Part shown: positions 17,901 through 26,142 of the stretch, piece by piece | Layout: each line of letters starts with the position of its first letter | How positions within the stretch are numbered: the first letter of the stretch is position 1 | Origin: DASUPK01 sp963736305 | GTDB taxonomy: Bacteria; Actinomycetota; Thermoleophilia; Solirubrobacterales; 70-9 | NCBI GenBank assembly: GCA_963736305.1 | Contig: CAVTOD010000011.1 | Coordinates: 1 to 64,000, forward strand | Direction of reading: 5' to 3' | DNA length: 64,000 bases | Notes under the pieces: generated by a model | What the model was told of the DNA's origin: nothing | Databases searched by the model: none | What the model saw: only the letters and a program-made list of their open reading frames with translations | Made by a program: the position numbers and the translations under genes

Positions 17901-19037
17901 ATGGACCTGTTGCAGATCTGGCGGAAGATCTGGCGCCATCGGATCGTCACGCTGCCAGTCATCACCCTCACCCTGCTTGGCGCCTACTATCTAGTCGCCG
18001 TCAAGGCTGCGGAGTACGAGGCATCCTCGAGCTACGTTGTGCTCAATCCTCCGCCCCCGCCGACCCCTCAGGACATCGCCCGCAATCCGGCGCTGAAACG
18101 CATCAATCCGGACAATCCGTACGCTCGCTTTTCGGACCCGACGGTGCTCGTCAGCCTCCTGTCCACCAGCATGAACAGCGACTCGGCGCGCCAACGATTG
18201 TCGGAGGCGGGCGGGGATCCCGGTTACACGGTCGCGCCCGCGGAAGTGGGTCCCGGCCAGGAGGTGGAGCAGGTGGACATCACCGGTAAAGGCTCCACCC
18301 CCCAGAAGGCCGTGCAGACAGCTCAGCTGGTCGGCGCTGGACTCACCAGCGAGCTCGACCGCTTGCAGGCAGCTCGAGGCGTCGACCCCTACTACAGGGT
18401 CAAGACCCAAGAGGTGGTGGCCCCGGACAACCCGAAGCAGGCGGTGACAGGCAAGCTCCGGGGGCTTGTCGGCGTGCTCGGGATCGGCGCAATCCTGCTA
18501 TTGATAGTCGTCTCGGCGGCCGAAGCACTGGCCACCCTGCGGGGGGAGCGGGGCAAGGAAGGCATGCCCCAGGAGGACGACGAGAGAGATTCGCTCGAGG
18601 GCGCACCAATAGACCGGTCACAACCACACCAAGGCAGGCGCAACCGCCGCCTTGTCTCGAGGAACGCGCGGAAGCCGACGATGGACGGCATGATGGGGCT
18701 TACGCAGTCCGAGCGCATTCTGCGGGCCCTGAGCTTTCGCGGCGACGGGACGCCGGCTCCCCCGGGTGAGGTGGCCCTTCCCGGCGCCGGGCTTCGGAAG
18801 CTCACCGGTATCAAGTCGGGGTCCATGTACTCAGTCACCTCGAAGTTGCGGAACGAAGGCAAGATCGAGCGCGACGAGCGCGGCTGGTGGAGACTCCGCA
18901 CGGCTGACAACGGCCACTCTCCCGCAAGGGCCGCCCGAGCACCCGATGCCGAGAATGGGACCTGGCAAGAAGGCGTGAACGGCAGCGGAAGAACACGTGG
19001 GGCGCCCGATCAGGTTGGCCGCCGAGGACGACCCTAG
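17901..19037 (+). CDS. Wzz-like chain-length protein with a C-terminal winged-helix-like domain
   Basis: 378 aa from ATG 17901. Residues 1-215 look like a short Wzz/capsular-polysaccharide co-polymerase: MDLLQIWRKIWRHRIVTLPV leads into a first membrane helix, then a periplasmic domain with a PPPPPTP stretch, then a second helix (about 187-208). Normal Wzz proteins end soon after this helix. Here a polar linker (about 215-262) leads to a domain at about 267-334, LTQSERILRALSFRGDG followed by LRKLTGIKSGSMYSVTSKL and KIERDERGWWRL, which looks like a winged helix-turn-helix with its wing. The C-terminal 45 aa are low-complexity. The tail would be cytoplasmic. DNA binding is inferred from pattern only. 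Confidence 0.7.
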   Translation: MDLLQIWRKIWRHRIVTLPVITLTLLGAYYLVAVKAAEYEASSSYVVLNPPPPPTPQDIARNPALKRINPDNPYARFSDPTVLVSLLSTSMNSDSARQRLSEAGGDPGYTVAPAEVGPGQEVEQVDITGKGSTPQKAVQTAQLVGAGLTSELDRLQAARGVDPYYRVKTQEVVAPDNPKQAVTGKLRGLVGVLGIGAILLLIVVSAAEALATLRGERGKEGMPQEDDERDSLEGAPIDRSQPHQGRRNRRLVSRNARKPTMDGMMGLTQSERILRALSFRGDGTPAPPGEVALPGAGLRKLTGIKSGSMYSVTSKLRNEGKIERDERGWWRLRTADNGHSPARAARAPDAENGTWQEGVNGSGRTRGAPDQVGRRGRP

Positions 19038-19105
19038 GCGGAGCCAGCCCGCGCCAAAGCGTCATCGCCCCGAGGTCTCCCGCACGTAGCCCGGTCACCG
19101 GGTGG

Positions 19106-20563
19106 TTACCTCGCTTCACGGTTCCCTGACCGCAGGGGCCGGCGCCCGGGCATACGCCTACGGCCGTAGGCGGCGGCCAGTCCGAGGAGCAAGACGACGA
19201 TCGCCGCGATGATGACCCGGAACAGGTCGTTCGACGAGGGCGCAGGGTGGCCTCCCCCACCACCGCCGCCAGGCAGACCGACTGGGGTGACTGGGGCGCG
19301 GCGCGGGCTGGCGCATTTCGGCCCAAGCGGGATGCGGTAGATGTGGATCGCGTTTCCGTCGGCGAAATGATCTCTGAAGGTTCCGCGACCGACCGGAACG
19401 GTTCGATTCTCGCCCACGACCGCGGCCTTGGTGTCACCGACACACGCCAGCGAGAACCTGCCCTCCACGGCCGCTCCCGCCGAGCCCGCGAACAGGTACA
19501 GGCGGCCCTTCTTGCACTTCTTGCCGTTCTTGTCCTTCTTCGACTTGCACTTCTTCGTGGTTTTCTCGCCCAGGGCCCACTTCACCATCGCGGTCGTCCC
19601 AGGTCCCTGCGACCACCCGGACCTGACCGTCGGAGAGTTGAGCACCGGAGCCAGTGCCTTGATCTGGCTGTTCGTGGCAGCCACCTCCCTACGGATCGAT
19701 GCGTAGAAGGAGCCCGCCACGGCTCCGTCGCGGAGGATGTGCTGACTCTGGTGCGGCCCGCCGAAGCTGTGGTTGAAGTAGACGATCCCGCGCGCCCCGG
19801 CGATCAGGCTCTGCCAGACCGCCGCGCGGACCTGCGGCGGCGTGATCGTCGGCCAATCCGACTCGGAGAACGGATGCCCGAGCTCCACGAACGCCCAGAC
19901 GGGCCTGGAGCCCGCAGGGCTCACCAGTCCGCGCACCCTTCTGACCGTGGCGCCATAGTTCGCCGCCCGGTGGCATTCCGCGGGGCTCAGAGGAGCGCCG
20001 CCCGCGACCAGCGCGCCACCCTCCGTCCCCTGACAGATGTTCTCGTCGGTGAACCAGTATGCATCGGCCGAGACGATGTCCTGGTAGTCGTTGACGAAAC
20101 GAGCGGCCTCGCCATCCGACTCCGAGAAGAGAACGCCCTTGCCGTAGTTGGAATAGCGGACGCGCCCGTCCCGCGGGGTCGCGTCGGCGACCCTCTGCAT
20201 CTCGTCGTATCCCGTCGAGGGGCCGTGTGTCATGTCGACTTCGTCCGCGAGAAACCACCCGTTGATCGACGGGTGAGGGCTGAACTCGTCGCTCTGCAGA
20301 ATCGCCCGCATGTGGTTCGACCGGACCCTGCTCAGGTTCGAGTCCGCCGTCAGGACGACGTACGTGTTTAGCCCCGCCCTTTTGTCCTTGGCGACGTCGG
20401 CCTGCGACCGCACGCTCTCGAACCAGACCCCGATCGGGAAGTACGACGCCCTCGCAGGCACCGTATTGGAAAATCGCGCGTAGTAGTTCCTACCCCCGTC
20501 CACGGGCCCGACCCTCAGGGCGCTCGCCGTGCGCGCAGTCGAGGCCTGAGCCGCCGAGGCCAT
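19106..20563 (-). CDS. Secreted glycoside-hydrolase-like protein with C-terminal membrane anchor
   Basis: At least 485 aa. The core (about 35-310) looks like a TIM-barrel glycosidase: YFPIGVWFESVRSQ, a GLNTYVVLTADSN strand, HPSINGWFLADEVDM (possible acid/base region), then WAFVELGHPF and a GARGIVYFNHSFGG strand. A basic Lys/Cys segment (KKCKSKKDKNGKKCKKGR) precedes a beta-rich region. A Gly-rich stretch and one hydrophobic helix (FRVIIAAIVVLLLGLAAAYG) followed by Arg residues form a C-terminal anchor. The start is uncertain. The same frame continues upstream of ATG 20563 with RRRRWRSTCFSALLILAAM, a good signal peptide, but I see no ATG, GTG or TTG in frame before it. The substrate is unknown. 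Confidence 0.65.
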   Translation of the reverse strand: MASAAQASTARTASALRVGPVDGGRNYYARFSNTVPARASYFPIGVWFESVRSQADVAKDKRAGLNTYVVLTADSNLSRVRSNHMRAILQSDEFSPHPSINGWFLADEVDMTHGPSTGYDEMQRVADATPRDGRVRYSNYGKGVLFSESDGEAARFVNDYQDIVSADAYWFTDENICQGTEGGALVAGGAPLSPAECHRAANYGATVRRVRGLVSPAGSRPVWAFVELGHPFSESDWPTITPPQVRAAVWQSLIAGARGIVYFNHSFGGPHQSQHILRDGAVAGSFYASIRREVAATNSQIKALAPVLNSPTVRSGWSQGPGTTAMVKWALGEKTTKKCKSKKDKNGKKCKKGRLYLFAGSAGAAVEGRFSLACVGDTKAAVVGENRTVPVGRGTFRDHFADGNAIHIYRIPLGPKCASPRRAPVTPVGLPGGGGGGGHPAPSSNDLFRVIIAAIVVLLLGLAAAYGRRRMPGRRPLRSGNREAR

Positions 20564-20643
20564 TGCCGCAAGTATCAGAAGAGCGCTAAAGCATGTCGAG
20601 CGCCACCGGCGTCGTCTGGCTCGTGTATGTCGCGGTACGACCA

Positions 20644-20920
20644 GGGACCTTTGGTCTAGGACTGCTCCTGGACCAGCGCGATCGCCTCCCGGCGATCGCG
20701 GACCCCGAGCTTGCGCACGACCTCCGCGCTGTGGCGGCGCACCGTGACGATGGCAGGCGCGCGCTCAGCCACGCTCAGCCCGCGAATAATGCCCTCAGCC
20801 ATCCAGAAACCAACGGCTGCAGCGCATTCAAGCTTCCATCCCAGGTGTTGCCCCCGCAGGCTTCATTCTCGAAGTCTCTTCGCGGACGGAAGGAAAGTCA
20901 ATCCCTGGTGGGGTCCGCCG
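20644..20920 (-). repeat. Degenerate copy 1 of the response-regulator gene, central part deleted
   Basis: The 518-bp gap between the glycosidase-like gene and the methyltransferase contains a broken copy of the gene at 22234-22908. Bases about 20655-20747 match the 3' (HTH) end of that gene. They are joined directly at 20749 to the 5'-end sequence GACGATGGCAGGCGCGCGCT, so the receiver domain is missing. The following 140 bp (to about 20920) match the DNA upstream of copy 2, and its last part (CGCGGACGG...AAGTCAATCCC) resembles sequence upstream of the intact gene. No functional product is expected. Confidence 0.7.
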
Positions 20921-21081
20921 TGACCGTCTTCCGGGTCATCCTCGCGGTGATGGCGTCATCCTTCTTGCCCTACTCGCCATCTCCGGCATCACGCATCGGC
21001 CCAAGCGGGAGACCCGGCGACCCGGGAGGCGGGCGAAGCGAGCCCAGCACCTCGGGACCCGGTGGCCGCTCGGGGCTTGAG

Positions 21082-21735
21082 TCAAGCAACGTGCTTGATC
21101 GCGATCATGGATTTGGGGACGCCCATTATGCGCTCCCAGACGATCTCGGCGTGTGGGAAGTACCGCCGCATCTCCGAGGCCGACACGAGCTCGGTCGACA
21201 TGACCTCGCCCGCCGCGGCATCCGGCTCCCACCCGTATGTATGGCCGAGCGGCCATCGCGGAGCGAGATAAGACCGGGCTGACACGGGGAGGAACTGGAA
21301 GCCCGGAAACATCCAATGAGGCTCAATCGGGAAATAGCGATAAGGGGTTTGAACCACGTACGCCGGGCCCAGTGATACGACCACTTCTGCGAGCCGGCTC
21401 CGAGCAGAATGGCCCCCGAGGTGCTCGATAAGGCTGTTGGAGAACACGAGGTCGAAGCGCTCACCCCGAAGCAGCTCGTCGGCACGGAGGGCGTCGCCCT
21501 CGATCGTCGTGATATCAGGGGAATCCTCACCGGCCTCGGCCTCGTAGAGGTTCACCACAGTGACATGACGGGGCCTGACAGGGGCCAGCGACCACCACAG
21601 GGCGGTTCCGCCGAGATCCAGCACGCGCAGTTCGGCCAAGCGGGGGACGTGGCGCAGCATCAGCTTCCAGCGTCGACGCCGCATCCGCTCTGCCAGAGAG
21701 TTGTCCTCGCGTACCAGCAGCTTGCGGACACCCAT
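21082..21735 (-). CDS. SAM-dependent methyltransferase
   Basis: 217 aa. Class I methyltransferase features: motif I VLDLGGTALWWS, an acidic residue after strand 2 (VVNLYEAEAG), TTIEGDALRADELL and motif IV FDLVFSNSLIEHLGG. The segment VVQTPYRYFPIEPHWMFPGF is typical of small-molecule or glycan methyltransferases in surface-polysaccharide regions. It lies on the minus strand between two degenerate response-regulator fragments, so it may have been trapped by the duplication that made them. Target unknown. Confidence 0.8.
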   Translation of the reverse strand: MGVRKLLVREDNSLAERMRRRRWKLMLRHVPRLAELRVLDLGGTALWWSLAPVRPRHVTVVNLYEAEAGEDSPDITTIEGDALRADELLRGERFDLVFSNSLIEHLGGHSARSRLAEVVVSLGPAYVVQTPYRYFPIEPHWMFPGFQFLPVSARSYLAPRWPLGHTYGWEPDAAAGEVMSTELVSASEMRRYFPHAEIVWERIMGVPKSMIAIKHVA

Positions 21736-21769
21736 CTCTCGTGCCTACCTCTTCCCGGCCTCGCTCGCC

Positions 21770-21960
21770 ATCTGGTCTGGTCGCACCTCGAAGCCTGCGC
21801 GCTCGAGCAGCCGACGCACCGCGGTCCGTGTCACCGGCTCGTCAACGCCCAGGACGATGGCAGGCGCGCGCTCAGCCACGCTCAGCCAACGAATGATGTG
21901 CCCTCAGCCATCGAGAAATTAACGGCTGCAGCGCAGTCAAGCTTCCGCCCCTGGCGGCTC
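21770..21960 (-). repeat. Degenerate copy 2: N-terminal fragment of the response-regulator gene plus upstream DNA
   Basis: Bases 21785-21890 match the first ~35 codons of the gene at 22234-22908 (in minus orientation: ACCGGCTCGTC, GAGCAGCCG and CACCTCGAAGCC blocks). The string from 21853, GACGATGGCAGGCGCGCGCT, continues identically for about 35 bp in copy 1. Downstream bases (to about 21950) also match copy 1, with the shared block ACGGCTGCAGCGCA. The rest of the gene is missing. It is probably non-functional. The remaining part of this ~500-bp gap, 21960-22233, holds no recognisable gene apart from the hairpin at 22025. Confidence 0.68.
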
Positions 21961-22024
21961 CCCAAAGCTTCATCCGCCGAGCGTAATCGGCGCCTTCGGG
22001 CTCTTGTGTATCGGAGTGCGACTG

Positions 22025-22040
22025 AGACCCCTTCGGGTCT
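22025..22040. terminator. Perfect hairpin AGACCC-CTTC-GGGTCT
   Basis: Six-base arms with a CTTC loop lie about 190 bp beyond the stop of the minus-strand response-regulator gene. No T-tract follows on either strand, so it could be a rho-assisted terminator, a pause or simply leftover sequence. This is weak support for transcription ending between the regulator and the methyltransferase. Confidence 0.3.
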
Positions 22041-22233
22041 ACGAGTGCTCCTGAAGTATCAGGAAGATGGTGATGCGCCGCACCGACAACAATCGGAAGT
22101 CTCGAGTTGGCATACCCCTGGCCGAGTTCGCCCGAGCACCCGCTACGCGGTCGCCTGCCGATTCCCCCGTTGACCATCCGAATGCGTCAACAGATGAGCG
22201 GTCCTCGTCTGATCAGGAAAGGGACCCTTCACT

Positions 22234-22908
22234 TTAGGAGCGCTCCTGAATCAGGGCGATCGCCTCCGCGCGATCCCGGACCCCGAGCTTGCGCACGGCT
22301 TCGGCGCTGTGACGGCGGACCGTGACCGGGGAGAGGTTCAGGCGCTCGGCAATGCTGGGCCCGCTCAGCCCATCGCACATCAGCTCCAGGATCTCCCACT
22401 GTCGGCTGGTGAGATCGACGCGGCCGTGCCCGTCCGCTATCAGGCGATGCCGGCCCAGCGTCTGCAGTTCCCGAACCAGGTGGGCCACGAGGAAGCGGGG
22501 GATCGCCGCCTCGCCCGCGAGCACGCCGCGGAGCGCGTATTTGATCCGGTTCGGGTTCATGCTCTTGACCAGATAGCCGGAGGCGCCCGCCCGGATCGCG
22601 TCGATCAGGTCGTTGGGGTCCGCCGAGGCCGTCAGCACCACCACCAACGTCTCCGGAACCCGGTGGGTGACCTCGCGCATGACCCTGATCCCGCCCCCGG
22701 GGATGTAGAGGTCCAGCAGGAGAAGCCGGGGGCGCTCGCGGACGGTTACCTCGATCGCGGTCGCGGCGTCCCCGGCTTCCGCCTTCACCTCGAAGCCGCC
22801 GGCCTCGAGCAGCCGGCGCAACGAGGCCCGCGTCACCGGCTCGTCCTCGACCAGGACGATGGCGGGCCCGGGCTCAGCCACGCTTAGCCGCGCCGATGCT
22901 GGGCCCAC
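22234..22908 (-). CDS. NarL/LuxR-family response regulator
   Basis: 224 aa. The receiver domain is at about 15-130: the acidic pocket in VLVEDEP, the phospho-acceptor Asp in LLLLDLYIPGG, a Thr in VVLTASAD and the Lys in SGYLVKS. The LuxR-type HTH is at about 160-220: LTSRQWEILELMCDGLSGPS followed by IAERLNLSPVTVRRH. The usual E of the 'LTxRE' motif is Q here. No histidine kinase is nearby. Two partial copies of this gene lie at about 20.7 and 21.8 kb. The start could be the ATG at 22908 or a nearby in-frame GTG (VAEPGPAIVLVED). Its target is unknown; the surrounding glycan genes are candidates. Confidence 0.88.
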   Translation of the reverse strand: MGPASARLSVAEPGPAIVLVEDEPVTRASLRRLLEAGGFEVKAEAGDAATAIEVTVRERPRLLLLDLYIPGGGIRVMREVTHRVPETLVVVLTASADPNDLIDAIRAGASGYLVKSMNPNRIKYALRGVLAGEAAIPRFLVAHLVRELQTLGRHRLIADGHGRVDLTSRQWEILELMCDGLSGPSIAERLNLSPVTVRRHSAEAVRKLGVRDRAEAIALIQERS

Positions 22909-23049
22909 CCCTCAAGGCCTCCCTCAGGTTCATTGCCGGAGTTTTCCCGCGGGCGGCCGGCAAGTCAATCCCCAAAAGTGCCCACCCTGCGTCTCCAGCT
23001 GCCGCCGCCGGGGTGGCACCCGGCACCCGCCGCCTAGCTCTAGCGGCGC

Positions 23050-23304
23050 TCAGCGTCGAAGCTCGGTACCGTCGTAGAGCTTCTTGACGACGACTCCGCC
23101 GGGGGGTGCGGCCTCGACGCAGAGGTTGCAGAGCACGCACTCGTCGAGGTTCTCGCGGACCACCGCGACCTTGCCGTCGTCGTTCGCGTAGATGTCGACA
23201 GGGCAGACCTCCTCGAGCTTCGAGGCGAGCTCGGCCTCGTTTGAGATCTCGCCGGAGACCTCGACGTCGATGAAGATGCCCTCGAGCTGCTCTGCCTCCG
23301 CCAT
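23050..23304 (-). CDS. Small ferredoxin-like 4Fe-4S protein
   Basis: 84 aa. Four cysteines suit one 4Fe-4S cluster: CVLCNLC near residues 57-63 plus Cys34 in EEVCPVDIY. The spacing differs from classic ferredoxins, since the lone Cys-Pro comes before the CxxCxxC. It is therefore closer to short FixX/ferredoxin-like proteins. The start overlaps the sucD stop (TGATG), so it is the third gene of a sucCD operon. It may pass electrons to or from a 2-oxoacid oxidoreductase that makes or uses succinyl-CoA. That link is inference from position only. Confidence 0.7.
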   Translation of the reverse strand: MAEAEQLEGIFIDVEVSGEISNEAELASKLEEVCPVDIYANDDGKVAVVRENLDECVLCNLCVEAAPPGGVVVKKLYDGTELRR

Positions 23305-24221
23305 CAGACCTTCGCTCCCAGCTTGTCCTTGACGGCTTCGGGGATCTCGTCGATTCGCTCGACGACCGGGATGCCGGCCTCCTGGAGGCGGGCGATCTTC
23401 TGAGTCGCGGAGTCCTCGGCGCCCTCGACGATCGTCCCGGCGTGGCCGAAGCTCATGCCCTGCATCTCCTCGTCGTCCATGAACTTGCCGGCCATGAAGG
23501 CGATGATCGGCAGCTTCGCGTCGTTCTCGGTGCGCCAGTCGACCAGCTCGGCCTCCATCCGCCCGCCCGGCTCGGTGTAGATCACGATCGCCTCGGTCTG
23601 GTCATCCTCCTCGAAGAGGGGCATGAGCTCGGCATAGGTGGAGCCGATGATCGCGTCGCCGCCGATCGAGACGGCGGTGGAGACACCGAGGCCCGCTGCG
23701 GTGAGCGTGGACGAGATCTCGGTGGTCATCCCGCCCGAGCGGGACATGACGCCGATCGAGCCGGGCTCGTAGGCCTTGGCGGCGTCCCTGGCCGGGCCTC
23801 CGATGCCGCCCATCTTGCCGACGCCCGGGGCGATGATCCCGAGGCAGTTGGGGCCGATGATGCGAGCTCCGCGCAGGTTGGCGAGCTCGACCATCTGGGC
23901 GACGTCGCGACGCGGGATGCGCTCGGTGACGATGACGATCAGCTTGATGCCGTTCTCGATCGCCTCGAAGACGGCGTCCTTGGTGAAGGCGGGGGGGACG
24001 GTGACGACCGCGCCGTCGATCTCGGAGCCGTGGTTGGCGACCGCCTGCTCGACGGTGTCGAAGACGGGGACGCCGTGGACGTCGCGGCCCTTGCGGCCCG
24101 GGGTGACGCCGCCGACGATCTTCGAGCCGTAGTCGAGGCACTCCTTGGTCAGGTTGACCGCCTCGCGTCCGGTGATCCCCTGGACGATGAAGGTGAAGCC
24201 CTCATTCAGGAGGATGCTCAC
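23304..24221 (-). CDS. sucD: Succinyl-CoA ligase (ADP/GDP-forming), alpha subunit
   Basis: 305 aa from GTG 24221, which overlaps the sucC stop (GTGA). The N-terminal CoA-binding Rossmann segment FIVQGITGREAVNLTKECLD and the phosphohistidine loop GHAGTIVEGAEDSATQK are present, along with MGGIGGPARDAAK and GSIGVMSRSGGMTTEISSTL. It catalyses the substrate-level phosphorylation step of the TCA cycle together with the beta subunit. Length and motifs are normal. The third gene of the operon is a ferredoxin-like protein. Confidence 0.93.
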   Translation of the reverse strand: MSILLNEGFTFIVQGITGREAVNLTKECLDYGSKIVGGVTPGRKGRDVHGVPVFDTVEQAVANHGSEIDGAVVTVPPAFTKDAVFEAIENGIKLIVIVTERIPRRDVAQMVELANLRGARIIGPNCLGIIAPGVGKMGGIGGPARDAAKAYEPGSIGVMSRSGGMTTEISSTLTAAGLGVSTAVSIGGDAIIGSTYAELMPLFEEDDQTEAIVIYTEPGGRMEAELVDWRTENDAKLPIIAFMAGKFMDDEEMQGMSFGHAGTIVEGAEDSATQKIARLQEAGIPVVERIDEIPEAVKDKLGAKV

Positions 24222-25435
24222 GCCGCCGCCCCCTGAACCTTCTGGACGGCCTCGCCGGCCGCGTCCCACATCGAGGTGGAGCGGTCGCGGAACTCGACGC
24301 CGTACTTGTTGAGGATCTTTGCGCCCTCTTCCTCCCAGGCACCGGGGATGCGGAAGACGGTGATCGTCTCGGCGGGATCCTTGCCGAGCTCGAGGCAGGC
24401 CTTGATCACGCCGCGAGCGACGATGTCGACGCGGGTGTTGGAGACGATTGACATCATCACGGCGATCTTCTCGACGCCTTCCTTCTTCAGAACCTCCTTG
24501 GCGAGACCGCAGGACTTGGCGACGGAGGGGTTGCCGCCGATCTCGGCGTAGTTTGCGGGCTTGCCGCCCTGGCTGCGGACCGCGTCGGTCAGCGTGAGCG
24601 AGCCGCCGCCGGCCCCGATCACCAAGCCGAGATTGCCGGTGAAGCCGTGGTCCTTGCCCTGGATCACGCCGCGGTGATCTGCCTCGTCGATCGCCTTGAC
24701 GTTGCGCTCGAATTCGGAGGGCTCGTAGAGCTCGCGCGGCTCCTCGAGCTCGACGCCGATCTCCTTGAGCATCTTCTGGTGGCGCCCGACGGCCTCGTCC
24801 TCCATCTCCATGTGCGCGTCGAGGGCGACGAAGGAGCCGTCGGAGAGCCGCGCCAGCGGGTTGATCTCGGCGAGGGTCATGTCGTAGTCGCGCTGCAGCT
24901 GGGCGAGGCGGGCGAGCACAGGCGTGGCTCGGGTGAGCTCGCGGCCGGTGAGGCCACCGGCCGCCGCAACGACCTCCTTGGCGCGGAAGTCCGAGATGGG
25001 GTGGAGGTTCGAGAGGTGACCGCGCCCGACGTGATCGGGATGCTGATCGGCGACCTCCTCGATGTCGATCCCGCCCATGTCGGAGAAGAGCATCATCGGG
25101 CGCTTGGCGCGGCCGTCCCAGAGGACGGCGGCGTAGTACTCCTGCTCGACCTCGGCCTTCGGGTCGACGAGGACGCCGACCGGCATGTGGCCGTTGATCT
25201 CGAGCTCGAGAATCTCGGCCGCGTGTGAGGCCGCCTCCTCGGGCGTGTCGGCGAACTTGACGCCACCCGCCTTCATGCGGCCGCCGGTCAGAACCTGAGA
25301 CTTGATCACGGTCGGTCCACCGATTCGCTCAGCGGCCTTCTTGGCCTCGTCCGCGGTCTTGCAGAAGCCGTACTCCGTGACCGGGATGCCGGCCCGTTCG
25401 ACGATGCGACGGCTTTCGAACTCGTAGAAGCGCAT
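24218..25435 (-). CDS. sucC: Succinyl-CoA ligase, beta subunit
   Basis: 405 aa. The ATG at 25435 gives the expected MRFYEFESRRIVERAGIPVT start of the ATP-grasp domain; an in-frame extension to 25561 does not look conserved. IKSQVLTGGRMKAGG is the nucleotide-binding loop and LAEINPLARLSDG the metal-binding segment. The C-terminal CoA-ligase domain contains GLVIGAGGGSLTLTDAVRS and GGNPSVAKSCGLAKEVL. The sequence is divergent from the E. coli type. The ligand could be another dicarboxylic acid (malate, as in MtkA), which sequence cannot exclude. It is the first gene of the operon, divergent from a secreted protein gene. Confidence 0.88.
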   Translation of the reverse strand: MRFYEFESRRIVERAGIPVTEYGFCKTADEAKKAAERIGGPTVIKSQVLTGGRMKAGGVKFADTPEEAASHAAEILELEINGHMPVGVLVDPKAEVEQEYYAAVLWDGRAKRPMMLFSDMGGIDIEEVADQHPDHVGRGHLSNLHPISDFRAKEVVAAAGGLTGRELTRATPVLARLAQLQRDYDMTLAEINPLARLSDGSFVALDAHMEMEDEAVGRHQKMLKEIGVELEEPRELYEPSEFERNVKAIDEADHRGVIQGKDHGFTGNLGLVIGAGGGSLTLTDAVRSQGGKPANYAEIGGNPSVAKSCGLAKEVLKKEGVEKIAVMMSIVSNTRVDIVARGVIKACLELGKDPAETITVFRIPGAWEEEGAKILNKYGVEFRDRSTSMWDAAGEAVQKVQGAAA

Positions 25436-25563
25436 GGGGGGCGGGAAATCTAGAGGACTCGACAGAATCGACGAACACCCAAAATCGTCGACGCTTGGCG
25501 GGAGCGGAGCTGAGAGGCTGGCGCCCAGCACCAGGGGGCACAACATAGAGGGAGAGAGCACCT

Positions 25564-26127
25564 ATGCGCCGCAAGCCCCAGTTGGCGGGACTCACACTCT
25601 TGGCAGCCGGCCTCCTGGCCCTGTCGCCCGCGCTCGCAAGCGCGAACACATCCGCGGTTCCGGGGGCCGTTGCCTTCCCCGGGAGCACGGAGGTTGGCAA
25701 GACGAGCGCGCCGCAGGGGGTGACAATGCTGGTCAACTGCACGACCGTCATCAATCTCCCCCCACCGATCTGCGCCACCCCTGGACTTTTCCAGCCGAAT
25801 CCGTCCACCACCGGGGATTTCGCGGTCGGGACCAACGGCTGCGGAACCAGCCCAGTCCCTGGGAACAATGCCTTCGCCCCCATCCCGTGCGTGATCACCG
25901 TTGCCTTCAAGCCGAAGGCGCCAGGGTTGCGAACCGGCACGCTGACGTTGGGAGACGACCTGACCGGTACCGACCCGGGCACCGTGAGCTTGACGGGTGC
26001 CGGTGTCCCAGCGTCCGGCAGCGGCAGCGGCAGCGGCAGCGGCAGCTCCGGAACCACCGGGAAGAAGAAGTGCAAAGCGAAGAAGCGCTTTGCTCAGAGC
26101 GCCAAGAAGAAGTGCAAGAAGAAGTAG
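25564..26127 (+). CDS. Secreted protein with beta-sandwich domain and Lys/Cys-rich tail
   Basis: 187 aa. Residues 1-28 form a Sec signal peptide (LAGLTLLAAGLLALSPALAS). The body (about 30-150) looks like a small beta-sandwich of the choice-of-anchor/ASPM-SPD2 type: VTVAFKPKAPGLRTGTLTL-like strands and GTVSLTGAGVP. A (GS)n linker leads to a basic tail KKKCKAKKRFAQSAKKKCKK. Function unknown; the tail may bind wall polymers or mark a surface location. It is divergent from sucC and ends about 15 bp before the convergent MFS gene. Confidence 0.65.
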   Translation: MRRKPQLAGLTLLAAGLLALSPALASANTSAVPGAVAFPGSTEVGKTSAPQGVTMLVNCTTVINLPPPICATPGLFQPNPSTTGDFAVGTNGCGTSPVPGNNAFAPIPCVITVAFKPKAPGLRTGTLTLGDDLTGTDPGTVSLTGAGVPASGSGSGSGSGSSGTTGKKKCKAKKRFAQSAKKKCKKK

Positions 26128-26142
26128 CGGGCCAGCGCGCCG

